Origin: Roseicella sp. DB1501
GTDB taxonomy: Bacteria; Pseudomonadota; Alphaproteobacteria; Acetobacterales; Acetobacteraceae
DNA: 64,000 nucleotides
Direction: 5' to 3'
NCBI RefSeq assembly: GCF_013112485.1
Contig: NZ_JABFHG010000002.1
Location: 1 to 64,000 of the forward strand
Of this stretch, positions 16,606 through 24,853 are shown one piece after another. Under the pieces are notes generated by a model. It searched no databases, was not told where the DNA came from, and saw only the letters and a list, made by a program, of their open reading frames with translations. The translations under genes were made by a program, and so were the position numbers. How positions within the stretch are numbered: the first letter of the stretch is position 1; the number at the start of each line of letters is the position of its first letter.

Positions 16606-16629
16606 CGCGCCAGACCATGGTCTGGCGCG
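16606..16629. repeat. Perfect 24-bp palindrome
   Basis: CGCGCCAGACCA at 16606-16617 is followed at once by its exact reverse complement TGGTCTGGCGCG at 16618-16629. It follows repeat family 2 in the position where copy 1 has its 14-bp-stem hairpin. It could be a cruciform, an operator or part of the mobile repeat; the paired position in both copies favours the last. Confidence 0.75.
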
Positions 16630-16784
16630 CCAGCATAGGGCGAGGGCGATCACCCGCAAGGCGCGCCGGCGCCGCCATCTTTTTGTGACAGCCAGGCCTC
16701 ACCACGACGCAATGTGCGCTAGGACGCAGCCGATACGGCCTCCGGGCGTTGCATCATCGAGACCGAGGAGGGGAGGCTCGTGCC

Positions 16785-17003
16785 ATGACCGACATGCCGG
16801 CACGCCGGCGTCGCCCACCCATCCCGGAGCCGACCGCACCGGAGGATGACGCCTTCGACTTATGGTTGCGTGAGAGCTTGCGCACCGCCTTTGACGACAT
16901 CGCCTCCGAGCCAATCCCGGAGGATCTGCTGCGGATGATCGAGGAGGATCGCGCGGAGCGCGAGCGCCTGCGCGGCAGGCGGCGGGCCCGGCCGGAGGCC
17001 TGA
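16785..17003 (+). CDS. Small acidic/basic protein, faintly NepR-like
   Basis: A 72-residue protein. A proline/arginine-rich N-terminus precedes FDLWLRESLRTAFDDIASEP and IPEDLLRMIEED, ending in a charged RERLRGRRR tail. The pattern L-x3-L-x3-F-D-x2-x-x-E-P-I-P-x2-L-L is reminiscent of NepR anti-sigma factors, which sequester EcfG in the general stress response. No phyR or ecfG is adjacent and no convincing EcfG promoter was found, so the similarity may be chance. ATG 16785 has GGAGGGGAGG upstream; ATG 16794 is an alternative. I consider the gene real but its function unknown. Confidence 0.55.
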   Translation: MTDMPARRRRPPIPEPTAPEDDAFDLWLRESLRTAFDDIASEPIPEDLLRMIEEDRAERERLRGRRRARPEA

Positions 17004-17243
17004 GGGCGGCGCCTGCCCGCCCGTCACCGCAGCGAACCCTGGGGGAAGCGGTCGTCTCGGCACCGCGATGCGTCCTTTCGCATCAGGGCGGCATTGCGGG
17101 GGCCGGGAACCCCCATTGCCCCGGTGAAGCCATGCCCATCGGCTCCGATGAGGAGCATGAGGAGAGGTCAACGCGGCTCGAGGGAGGCGAGGCTGCCATC
17201 GCCCAGGGCGATAGCGGCTTGCCGGATCGCCGCGGCGGCACGC
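17004..17243. other. Intergenic gap with short hairpins
   Basis: 240 bases between the small gene and the aldolase stop. GATGCG / CGCATC with a six-base loop (about 17069-17086) and GGGGG / CCCCC near 17097-17113 could form hairpins. No promoter or gene could be supported. Confidence 0.4.
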
Positions 17244-18026
17244 TCAGCTCCGCCAGTCGGGCCCACCCTCGATCAGACGCAGCGCTGCCTGCCAGGCGAT
17301 GGCGCGGACGTGCTCGCCGCCCGGCCGGCGGAACTGCCAGGCCGCGTGCTCGCAGACCGAGGGCGGCGGGATGACCAGTTCGGCCCCACCGGCCAGTGCG
17401 GCGACCTGCGCCGAGCAGGCGCGCTCGAGGTAGTAGAGCTCGTCATAGGCCTGCGCCGCGCTCGGACCGCAGACCAGCAGGCCGTGATTGCGCAGGATCA
17501 TGGCGTTGTGCGTGCCGAGATCGGCGACCAGCCGCACCCGCTCATCCTCGTCGAGCGCGATGCCCTCATAGTCGTGATAGGCGAGATGGCCGTAATACTT
17601 CATGGCGTGCTGGCTGATCGGCAGCAGCCCATGCTTCTGCGCTGAGACGGCGATGCCGTCGCGCGTATGGGTGTGGATGACGAAATGCGCGTCCTCGCGC
17701 GCCGCATGCACGGCGGAATGGATCACGAAGCCGGCCTTGTTCACCAGCTCCCCGCTGCCATCCCAACCCGGATGCTCGTCGACCGGATTGCCCTCGATGT
17801 CGATCTTCACCAGGTCGCTCGCCCGCATTTCGTGATGCATGACGCCGTAGCGGTTGAGCAGGAAATGGTGCTCCGGCCCCGGCACCCGGGCGCTGATATG
17901 GGTGAAGATCCAGTCGGTCCAGCGGTGATGCGCGCAGAGCCGGTACAGGGCGGCGAGGTCGCAGCGGATGCGCCATTCCTCCTCGGACCAGGGGCGCAGC
18001 GATGCCGGCGGGGTGGCGATGTTCAT
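17244..18026 (-). CDS. Class II aldolase/adducin-family protein
   Basis: A 260-residue zinc aldolase-fold protein. The metal ligands are visible: H118 and H120 in VIHTHT, and H181 in LRNHGLL. Upstream lie HISARVPG and the phosphate-binding-type NKAGFVIHSAVH. ATG 18026 has GAGGAG at a good distance. Family members are fuculose- or ribulose-phosphate aldolases/epimerases and many uncharacterised decarboxylase-like proteins. A paralogue is at 23068-23838, sharing HDYEG and the H-x-G-L-L segment. It is divergent from an oligopeptide-type binding protein gene; the substrate is unknown. Confidence 0.83.
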   Translation of the reverse strand: MNIATPPASLRPWSEEEWRIRCDLAALYRLCAHHRWTDWIFTHISARVPGPEHHFLLNRYGVMHHEMRASDLVKIDIEGNPVDEHPGWDGSGELVNKAGFVIHSAVHAAREDAHFVIHTHTRDGIAVSAQKHGLLPISQHAMKYYGHLAYHDYEGIALDEDERVRLVADLGTHNAMILRNHGLLVCGPSAAQAYDELYYLERACSAQVAALAGGAELVIPPPSVCEHAAWQFRRPGGEHVRAIAWQAALRLIEGGPDWRS

Positions 18027-18144
18027 GGCAGGCTCCTCGGATGGCGGATGGTCGGCCTGCCCGGCCCGGCGCGTCAATCCGCGTTGCGCCCCGCCGCCGC
18101 ATCGCGCGACCATGCCGCTCCCCGACCCATCGCAGGAGAGCGCC

Positions 18145-19755
18145 TTGGCCCGTCATCCCCGCCCCGGCTTCGGCCGCCGGATCGCCGGCGCGGGCCTCGC
18201 CGCGCTGCTTGCCGGGCTGGCAGCCGCGCCGGGCGCCGCCCAGGACCGGCCGGGCGCGACGCTCCGGGTGGTGCTGATCAACGACCTCGGCAGCCTCGAT
18301 CCGGTGCAGTCCACAGCCGCCTTCGTACGCAACCACGGCTTCATGGTCTATGACCAGCTCTTCGCCCTCGACAGCAAAGGCGAGGCGCAGCCGCAGATGG
18401 TCGAGCGCTTCGAGCGCTCCGCGGATGGGATGCGCTGGCGCTTCACCCTGCGCGAGGGGCTCGTCTTCCATGACGGCGCGCCGGTGCGGGCGGCCGATGC
18501 CGTCGCCTCGATCCGCCGCTGGGCGCAGCGCGACGTGGTGGGCAAGGCGCTGGCGGCGGCGACCGCCTCGCTCGAGGTGGCGGACGAGCGGAGCTTCACC
18601 CTCACCCTCGCCCAGCCCTTCGCCCTGGTGAAGGAGGCGCTGGCGCGGCCGACCGCCAGCGCGCTCTTCGTGATGCCGGAGCGGCTGGCGCAGACGCCGG
18701 CCAGCACCGCGATCACCGACGCCACCGGCTCCGGCCCCTTCATCTTCGAGGCGAAGGAATGGCGCGCCGGCGACCGCGCCGTCTATCGCCGCAACCCCGC
18801 CTACCGGCCGCGGCCGGAGCCGCCGGACGGACTCGCCGGCGGCAAGGTGGTGAAGGTCGAGCGACTGGAATGGCTCTCCATGCCGGATGCGGCGACGGCG
18901 GCGGCGGCGCTGCAGAGCGGCGAGATCGACGTCATCGAGCAGCCCTCCCCCGACGTCATCCCGCTGCTCGAGCGCGCCCGCGGCATCCGGCTCTTCGCGC
19001 TGAATCCGGTCGGCTACATGATCTGGCTGCGGCCGAACCACCTGGTGCCGCCCTTCAACGATCCGAAGGCGCGGCAGGCGCTGCTGCATCTGGTGAACCA
19101 GCAGGAGGTGTTGCAGGCGGCCGGCATCCGGCCGAGCGAGCAGGTGCCCTATTGCCCCTCCTACTTCCTCTGCGGCACGCCGCTCGAGAGCCATGCCGGG
19201 GCCGCCGGGCTGCGCGAGGCCGATCCGGCGCGCGCGGCGGCCCTGCTGCGGGAGGCCGGCTATGACGGACGCAAGGTGGTGTTCCTCAACGCCACCGACA
19301 GCCCGATCAACAATGCCGCGACGCTGACCATGGCGGCGGCGCTGCAGCGCGGCGGCCTCGCCATGGATGTCCCGGCGATGGACTGGGCGACGCTCACCCA
19401 GCGGCGCAACCGGCGCGAGCCGCAGGAGCAGGGCGGCTGGAACCTCTTCGTCACCGTCGCCAATGTCCTTGATGCCCAGGACCCGCTGAGCAACCTTTAT
19501 CTCGCCAGCCCCTGCGAGGGCGGGCTGGCCGGCTGGCCCTGCGATGCCGAGCTGGAGCGGCTGCGACGGAGCTGGTGGGAGGAGCCGGAGGCGGCGAAGC
19601 GGCGGGCGATCCTCGATGCCGTGCATGCCCGCGCCTATCAGTCCCTGCCCTATGTGAATGCCGGGCAGTTCCGCACGCTCAGCGCCCATCGCAGCACGGT
19701 CGAGGGGCTGCGGCCGACGACCGTGCCGGTCTTCTGGGGCGTCGAGAAGAAATAG
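18145..19755 (+). CDS. ABC transporter substrate-binding protein, family 5 (orphan)
   Basis: A 536-residue periplasmic solute-binding protein of the DppA/OppA family. A signal peptide with twin Arg and a hydrophobic core ends at AAPGAAQ. The mature part has the family blocks SLDPVQST, LREGLVFHDG and SGPFIFE. AGGAG lies six bases before a TTG at 18145, giving a normal signal peptide. An in-frame ATG at 18112 has no ribosome site. No family-5 permease or ATPase genes are adjacent. A paralogue is at 58949-60523. Ligands of the family include peptides, nickel and glutathione; none is indicated here. Confidence 0.85.
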   Translation: MARHPRPGFGRRIAGAGLAALLAGLAAAPGAAQDRPGATLRVVLINDLGSLDPVQSTAAFVRNHGFMVYDQLFALDSKGEAQPQMVERFERSADGMRWRFTLREGLVFHDGAPVRAADAVASIRRWAQRDVVGKALAAATASLEVADERSFTLTLAQPFALVKEALARPTASALFVMPERLAQTPASTAITDATGSGPFIFEAKEWRAGDRAVYRRNPAYRPRPEPPDGLAGGKVVKVERLEWLSMPDAATAAAALQSGEIDVIEQPSPDVIPLLERARGIRLFALNPVGYMIWLRPNHLVPPFNDPKARQALLHLVNQQEVLQAAGIRPSEQVPYCPSYFLCGTPLESHAGAAGLREADPARAAALLREAGYDGRKVVFLNATDSPINNAATLTMAAALQRGGLAMDVPAMDWATLTQRRNRREPQEQGGWNLFVTVANVLDAQDPLSNLYLASPCEGGLAGWPCDAELERLRRSWWEEPEAAKRRAILDAVHARAYQSLPYVNAGQFRTLSAHRSTVEGLRPTTVPVFWGVEKK

Positions 19756-19770
19756 AGGGTCGGGTCCGGC

Positions 19771-20122
19771 TCAGCCGAGGATGAACTTGCTCTCCGGCGG
19801 TCCCATGACGGTGATGTCGGTGGCGACATCGAGCGGCGCGTTCCAGTCGATCTGCAGGAAGAACTCCACGCCGCCGGTGATGGTGTCGCCCGGGTTCGGG
19901 CCGTGCACGCGCACATTCTTCACATGGATCGTCGCGGCCCCGCGATGCAGCGTGATGCCGTCCACCCCGGCGATGCTGCCCGGGACGAAGAAGCATTCGC
20001 AGGCCGAGACATGCACGACCGAGTTCGGCTGGATCGGTCCGTTCCAGTTGAAGTTCAGCCAGCCCGATCTCTGCTTACGCCAGAAGACACGCCCAGAAGA
20101 CACGCACGGTGCGCGGTTCCAT
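19771..20122 (-). pseudogene. Small unknown gene broken by a 13-bp tandem duplication
   Basis: A strong ribosome site (GGAGGAGGAAGCG) precedes ATG 20122, but that frame runs only 15 codons, MEPRTVRVFWACLLA, to a TAA at 20077-20075. The 13 bases CCAGAAGACACGC occur twice in tandem at 20080-20092 and 20093-20105. Removing one copy joins MEPRTVRVFW directly to RKQRSGWLNF and an open frame to 19771, giving a protein of about 111 residues rich in beta-type sequence (GWLNFNWNGPIQPN, ECFFVPGS, GVEFFLQIDWNAP). I do not recognise the family. A longer start upstream in the downstream frame (20148) gives an unlikely N-terminus. It may be a true mutation, a reversible switch or an assembly error. Confidence 0.6.
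20080..20105. repeat. Exact 13-bp tandem duplication causing a frameshift
   Basis: CCAGAAGACACGC is present twice without gap. Because 13 is not a multiple of three, it shifts the reading frame of the small minus-strand gene right after its tenth codon. Confidence 0.9.
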
Positions 20123-20240
20123 CGCTTCCTCCTCCGGGAAGCGGGCATCCCGGGTCAAGCCGGGCGCCTGCCGCGTCATCCTGGGCAGCCGGAGGCAGGC
20201 TGCCTGTGGCCTGGAACACATGCCGGAACGGCGTGCCGGC

Positions 20241-21029
20241 TCAGCGCCCTGCGCGCGACCGCACCGCCCCGTCGAGCGCCAGCAACAGCACGGTGAACAG
20301 GATCAGCAGCACCGCGACCGCCGCCATGGTCGGGTCGAGATTCTCGTTGATCCCGTCCCAGATCTTGCGCGGCAGGGTGACCACCTGGCGGCTGGCGATG
20401 AAGAGCACCATCACCAGCTCGTCCCAGGAATGGATGAAGGCGAAGATGGCGCCGGAGAGGATGCCCGGCATGATGCGCGGCAGGATCACCCAGCGTAGCG
20501 TCTGCCCGAGGCTCGCCCCCATGCCGCGCGCCGCCTGCTCGAGCCGCGGGTCGAAGGCGGCGAGCGCGGTCGAGACGGTGATGACGACATAGGGAATGCC
20601 GGTGACGCCATGCGCCAGCGTCACGCCGAGCAGGCGGTCCAGCAGGTCGAGCCAGCCGAACCAGCGATACAGGCCGATGGCGTAGACGATGCTCGGGATG
20701 ATCAGCGGCAGCAGCATCAGGACCCGGACCAGCTCGCTGCTGCGCCGGCCGATGCGCCAGCAGCCGATGGCGCAGAGCGTCCCGGCGACGACCGAGACGG
20801 CGGTGGCGCCGAGCGCGATCCAGAGGCTCTGGCCGATCGCCGAGAGCCAGGCCTCGGAGCCCAGCAGCCGCGCATAGTGCTGCAGGCTCAGCCCCTCCTG
20901 CGGCAGGGAGAGGTAGCGCTGGTCGGTCAGCGAGACCGGAATGACGATGGTGATCGGCAGCAGCAGGTAGAACACCGTGCCCCAGGCCAGGAACCGGGCC
21001 AGCGGCCCGGCGGGATGGCCGCCATTCAT
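20241..21029 (-). CDS. ABC transporter permease (PotC-like)
   Basis: A 262-residue inner-membrane permease with about six hydrophobic segments. The cytoplasmic coupling loop EQAARGMGASLGQTLRWVILP (EAA motif) near residue 165 is followed by MPGILSGAIFAFIHSWDE, typical of spermidine/putrescine-type PotC permeases. It is the last gene of a six-gene minus-strand unit with a second permease, an ATPase, an aldolase, a hydroxyacid dehydrogenase and a binding protein. ATG 21029 lies 25 bases after the upstream stop. Confidence 0.88.
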   Translation of the reverse strand: MNGGHPAGPLARFLAWGTVFYLLLPITIVIPVSLTDQRYLSLPQEGLSLQHYARLLGSEAWLSAIGQSLWIALGATAVSVVAGTLCAIGCWRIGRRSSELVRVLMLLPLIIPSIVYAIGLYRWFGWLDLLDRLLGVTLAHGVTGIPYVVITVSTALAAFDPRLEQAARGMGASLGQTLRWVILPRIMPGILSGAIFAFIHSWDELVMVLFIASRQVVTLPRKIWDGINENLDPTMAAVAVLLILFTVLLLALDGAVRSRAGR

Positions 21030-21054
21030 GCCGGGCGCTCCGACCCGACGGGCC

Positions 21055-21945
21055 TCATCGGCCGCCCCCGAAGACCCGGCGCAGGTCGAGGATGCGCGAG
21101 AAGATGCCGAGCAGGGTGAGGATGGTGACCACGAGCATCGTCGCCAGCATCGCCCCCATGCCCCAGCGCACTAGGTCGAGGATCTGCAGCTTGATCCATT
21201 CCGCGGCCATCAGCGTCTTGCCGCCGCCGAGGATCGCCGGGGTGATGTAGAAGCCGAGCGTGACGATGAAGACCAGCACGCCCGCCGCCACCAGGCCCGG
21301 TGCGGAGAGCGGCAGGAAGACGCGGCGGAAGGCCGTGCCGCGGGAGGCGCCGAGCCCGCGCGCCGCCGCCAGCAGGCGCGGGTCGATCTCGCGCATCGCC
21401 GCCAGCATCGGCAGCACCGCGTAGGGCACCATGTAGTGCACCATGCCGACGACGATGCCGAACTCGTTCCAGACCAGCGGCAGCGGCCGGTCGATCAGGC
21501 CGAGGCCGAGCAGTCCCTCATTCACCAGCCCCTGCCGGCGCAGCAGCGTCACCCAGGCGAAGGCGCGAACCAGCACGCTGATCCAGAGCGGCAGCAGCAC
21601 GCCGAGCAGCCACCAGCGCTGCGCCCGCGGCGAGGCCAGGGCGATGACGTAGGAGAGCGCATAGCCCAGCAGCAGCGACAGGATGGTGGTGACGAGGCAG
21701 ATGCGGAGGGTCGTGACGATCACCCGCTGCAGGCCGGGATGGGTGAGCAGCCGCTCGTAATTGCCGAGGCCCGGCGCCGGCTCGGTCACCGAGATGGCCA
21801 GAACCTGCAGGATCGGCGCCAGGTAGAGCACCGTCATCAGCAGGAAGGCCGGCACCAGCAGCAGCCACCAGCCGGCCTCGCGCGGCAGGGCGAGTCCATG
21901 GCCCGCGACGGGGGCCGCCGGCAGCGCGGCGGCGTCACGCGGCAT
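21055..21945 (-). CDS. ABC transporter permease (PotB-like)
   Basis: A 296-residue permease, partner of the PotC-like protein. It shows an N-terminal helix (WWLLLVPAFLLMTVLYLAP), a PotB-type core (LGYALSYVIALASP, LPLWISVLVRAFAWVTLL), and an EAA loop (LLAAARGLGASRGTAFRRVFLP). GGAGG is six bases before the ATG at 21945; the ATG at 21951 would abut that site, so 21945 was chosen. The start lies inside the end of the ATPase gene. Polyamine-type substrates are suggested by family only. Confidence 0.87.
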   Translation of the reverse strand: MPRDAAALPAAPVAGHGLALPREAGWWLLLVPAFLLMTVLYLAPILQVLAISVTEPAPGLGNYERLLTHPGLQRVIVTTLRICLVTTILSLLLGYALSYVIALASPRAQRWWLLGVLLPLWISVLVRAFAWVTLLRRQGLVNEGLLGLGLIDRPLPLVWNEFGIVVGMVHYMVPYAVLPMLAAMREIDPRLLAAARGLGASRGTAFRRVFLPLSAPGLVAAGVLVFIVTLGFYITPAILGGGKTLMAAEWIKLQILDLVRWGMGAMLATMLVVTILTLLGIFSRILDLRRVFGGGR

Positions 21946-23071
21946 CGGCATCCTCCAGCACCGGCACGGCGGCATCCGCGGCCCAGCCGAGCCGGACCGG
22001 CAGCCCCTCGCTCGGCGCGATCGGCGCCCGCCAGGCCGGCAGGGCGACGCGCAACGCGCCCAGATCGGCGGTCCGCACGGTGAGGCTGTAGCCGGCGCCG
22101 AGATAGGCCCAGGCGGCGATGGTGCCGGCGACCTCGTTCGCCGCCCGCTCCGCTTCGCCGAGCAGCGCGATCTTCTCCGGCCGCAGCGAGAGCAGGACCG
22201 GGCTGCCCGGCGGCAGGTCGGCGCCGGCCTGCAGCAGGCGGGTGCCGCCGGCCTGCAGCGCCAGGCCCGGGTCGCCGGCCTCCTGCACCGTGCCGCGCAG
22301 GAAATTCGAGGTGCCGAGGAAATCCGCGACGAAGCGCGTGCGCGGGCGCTCGTACAGCGCCGCGGGCGCGCCCATCTGCACCAGCCGGCCGTGGTTCAGG
22401 ATGGCGACCTGGTCGGAGAGCGAGAGCGCCTCCTCCTGGTCATGCGTCACGTTGACGAAGGTGCGCCCGACCCGGCGGTGCAGCGCCTTCAGCTCCTCCT
22501 GCAGCTCGGCGCGGAGCTTCTTGTCGAGGGCGGAGAGCGGCTCGTCGAGCAGCAGCAGGTCGGGGTCGAAGACCAGGGCGCGGGCCAGCGCCACCCGCTG
22601 CTGCTGGCCGCCGGAAAGCTGCGCCGGCCGGCGATCGGCGAAGCGGTCGAGCTGCACCAGGTCGAGCGCCGCCCGCACCTTGGCCTCCCGCTCGGCCCGC
22701 GACAGCCGGCGCACGCGCAGGGGGAAGGCGACGTTCTCGGCGACCGTCATATGCGGGAACAGGGCGTAGCCTTGGAAGACCATGCCGAACGCGCGCCGCT
22801 CCGGCGGCAGCGCGGTGATGTCGCGCCCGTCGAGCAGCACCGCGCCCTCGCTCGGCGCGACGAAGCCGGCGATCGCCATCAGGATCGTCGTCTTGCCGCT
22901 GCCCGAGGGGCCGAGCAGCGTCAGGAATTGGCCCCGCTCGACGCGGAGCGAGACGGCGTCGACGGCGGTGAAGGCGCCGTAGCGCTTGCTCAGCGCGCGG
23001 AGCTCGAGCGCATGGCCGGTGCCCTTGCCGGCACGCGGCGCGAGGGGCGCCTCCCGGGTCGCGGCGCTCAA
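21935..23071 (-). CDS. ABC transporter ATP-binding protein (PotA-like)
   Basis: A 378-residue ATPase. Walker A GPSGSGKTT, the Q-loop region MVFQGYALFPHMTV, signature LSGGQQQRVALARAL, Walker B LLLLDEPLSALD and H-loop VTHDQEEA are intact. A C-terminal TOBE-like domain (about 280-378) contains LRPEKIAL, as in PotA/FbpC importers. The start is an uncommon TTG at 23071 that overlaps the aldolase stop (TTGA); no better start exists before the conserved N-terminus. It energises the two permeases downstream. Confidence 0.9.
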   Translation of the reverse strand: MSAATREAPLAPRAGKGTGHALELRALSKRYGAFTAVDAVSLRVERGQFLTLLGPSGSGKTTILMAIAGFVAPSEGAVLLDGRDITALPPERRAFGMVFQGYALFPHMTVAENVAFPLRVRRLSRAEREAKVRAALDLVQLDRFADRRPAQLSGGQQQRVALARALVFDPDLLLLDEPLSALDKKLRAELQEELKALHRRVGRTFVNVTHDQEEALSLSDQVAILNHGRLVQMGAPAALYERPRTRFVADFLGTSNFLRGTVQEAGDPGLALQAGGTRLLQAGADLPPGSPVLLSLRPEKIALLGEAERAANEVAGTIAAWAYLGAGYSLTVRTADLGALRVALPAWRAPIAPSEGLPVRLGWAADAAVPVLEDADAA

Positions 23072-23838
23072 TCCCGGTAGTCCGGCTGCTCGCGGTCGAG
23101 CTTGCGGCGCAGCGCCTGCCAGGGCAGCCAGCCCTTGGTCGGGCCGGTGCTGAACTGCGCCCGCGTCCGCTCCACCGTGCCGCGCGAGGGGATGTCGAGC
23201 GCCACGCCGCCGGCCCGGGCGGCGAGCTGGATGCGGCAGGACTGCTCCAGATAGTACATCCAGTAGAAGGCCTCGGCGACGCTGCGGCCGACGGTGAGCA
23301 GCCCGTGATGCCGCAGCACCATGCAGGGCTTGTCGCCAAGGTCGCGCACCAGCCGCTCGCGTTCGGAGAGGTTGTCGTCCGCCGCCACCCCTTCGTAGTC
23401 GTGATAGGCGAGACGGCCATCGAACTCCATGGACATCTGGTTCAACGGCAACAGCCCACCCTGCTGCGCCGCGACGGCCATGCCGGCGAGGGTATGGGTA
23501 TGCATGACGCAATGCGCATCGGCGCGGCCGCGATGCACGGCGGAATGGATGACGAAGCCGGCGGGGTTGACCGGCCAGCTCGTCGCCTGCGCCGGCTCGC
23601 CCTCGGCATCCACCACGACGAGGCTGCTGGCGGTGACCTCCTCGAAGAGCAGGCCATAGGGATTGACGAGGAAGCGGTGGCCCTCTCCCGGCATGCGCGC
23701 CGAGAGATGGGTGAAGACCAGGTCGGTCATGCCGTACACGGCCAGCAGCCGGTAGGCGGCGGCGAGGTCCTCGCGCAACTCGCGCTCGCTCGGCACATGG
23801 TCGGGATCGGGGCGGCGGGGCGGTGGCGGCAGGGGCAT
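23068..23838 (-). CDS. Class II aldolase/adducin-family protein inside the ABC operon
   Basis: A 256-residue zinc aldolase-fold protein with ligands H113 and H115 (VMHTHT) and H178 (LRHHGLL). It is related to the protein at 17244-18026: both share THxSARxPG, GFVIHSAVH and HDYEG. It starts one base after the stop of the hydroxyacid dehydrogenase and its stop overlaps the TTG of the ATPase, so it is an integral member of the transporter operon. The likely role is breakdown of the imported compound or its product, but the substrate is not known. Confidence 0.84.
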   Translation of the reverse strand: MPLPPPPRRPDPDHVPSERELREDLAAAYRLLAVYGMTDLVFTHLSARMPGEGHRFLVNPYGLLFEEVTASSLVVVDAEGEPAQATSWPVNPAGFVIHSAVHRGRADAHCVMHTHTLAGMAVAAQQGGLLPLNQMSMEFDGRLAYHDYEGVAADDNLSERERLVRDLGDKPCMVLRHHGLLTVGRSVAEAFYWMYYLEQSCRIQLAARAGGVALDIPSRGTVERTRAQFSTGPTKGWLPWQALRRKLDREQPDYRD

Positions 23839-23839
23839 G

Positions 23840-24787
23840 TCAGTAGCCTCGCGCAGGATCGAAGAGGTTGGGCAAGGGCTCGCCGCGCTCGAAGCCGGCG
23901 ATGGCGCGGGCGACGTAGCCGGCGCGCTCGGCGCGGCTCGGCAGGCTGGCGACATGCGGGGTGACGATCGCCCTGGGATGCGACCAGAGCGGATGCCCAG
24001 ACGGCAGCGGCTCCGGCTCGAAGACGTCGAGCACCGCGCCGGAGAGCTGGCCGCTGTCGAGTGCGGCGAGCAGGTCCTCCAGCCGGTGGTGGCTGCCGCG
24101 GCCGAGGCCGATATAGCCGGCGCCGCGCGGCAGCATGGCGAGCGTCTCGGCCCGGACGATGTCGCGCGTCTCGGGCGTCGCCGGCAGCAGGCAGACGAGG
24201 ATGTCGCTGCGGGCGAGGAAGCCCGGCAGGGCGGCGGCGCCGGCATGGCTCTCGACGCCGGGCAGGGATTTCGGGCTGCGCGACCAACCGATAACCGGGA
24301 AGCCGAGGCCTTGCAGCATCGCGGCGCAGCGCGCGCCCATGGTGCCGAGGCCCATCAGCCCGACGGTCCGCCGATCGGCGCGATGCGGCGGCTCGAAATA
24401 GTCCCAGACGCCGGCGGCCTGGGCGATCGCCAGGCGGCGCGCCTCCTTGAGCAGCGACAGCGCCGCCCAGCAGCAGAACTCGCCCATCCGCTGCGCCGCC
24501 TCGGGGATCGCCATGCGCACCAGCGGGACGTGCCGCGGCAGGGCGGGATCGGCGAGCAGCGCATCGACGCCGGCCCCGGCGCCGAAGATGGCGCGGAGCC
24601 GTGGCAGCCGCGCCAGCTCGCCCGGGCCCGGATCCCAGACCAGCGCATAGTCGACGATGCCGGGTCGCCGCAGCGCCTCGTCCCAGGGCAGCAATTCCAG
24701 TCCCGGATCGAGGGCGGCGAAGCAGGCCCGCCATTCGGCGAAGCCGGCCTCGCCACCCGATTTCACGGCCATTACCCGGCCGGCCAT
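23840..24787 (-). CDS. D-2-hydroxyacid dehydrogenase (GhrA-like)
   Basis: A 315-residue NAD(P)-dependent D-2-hydroxyacid dehydrogenase of the glyoxylate/hydroxypyruvate reductase A type. The nucleotide motif GLMGLGTMG is near 143-151, and the catalytic set R230 (GLGRGSHH), E257 (DVFEPEP) and H278 (TPHVASL) is intact. It reduces glyoxylate, hydroxypyruvate or related 2-oxoacids. It is encoded between the binding protein and the aldolase of the Pot-like operon, with only one base between its stop and the aldolase start. This suggests that a 2-oxoacid arises from the transported compound. Confidence 0.87.
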   Translation of the reverse strand: MAGRVMAVKSGGEAGFAEWRACFAALDPGLELLPWDEALRRPGIVDYALVWDPGPGELARLPRLRAIFGAGAGVDALLADPALPRHVPLVRMAIPEAAQRMGEFCCWAALSLLKEARRLAIAQAAGVWDYFEPPHRADRRTVGLMGLGTMGARCAAMLQGLGFPVIGWSRSPKSLPGVESHAGAAALPGFLARSDILVCLLPATPETRDIVRAETLAMLPRGAGYIGLGRGSHHRLEDLLAALDSGQLSGAVLDVFEPEPLPSGHPLWSHPRAIVTPHVASLPSRAERAGYVARAIAGFERGEPLPNLFDPARGY

Positions 24788-24853
24788 GCCTAACCTCTCG
24801 CTCAGTCTCGATGCGGAAGACCTAGCAGGAAGCGGGCCAGAGGTGGCGAGGGT

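Noticed and set aside
16700-16760. EcfG-type promoter for the NepR-like gene
   Set aside because: GGAC and CGTT can be found, but the -35 lacks a base and the spacing is about 21, not 16-17.
17132-17374. Short plus-strand open frame running into the aldolase gene
   Set aside because: It overlaps the aldolase coding region antisense and has no ribosome site.
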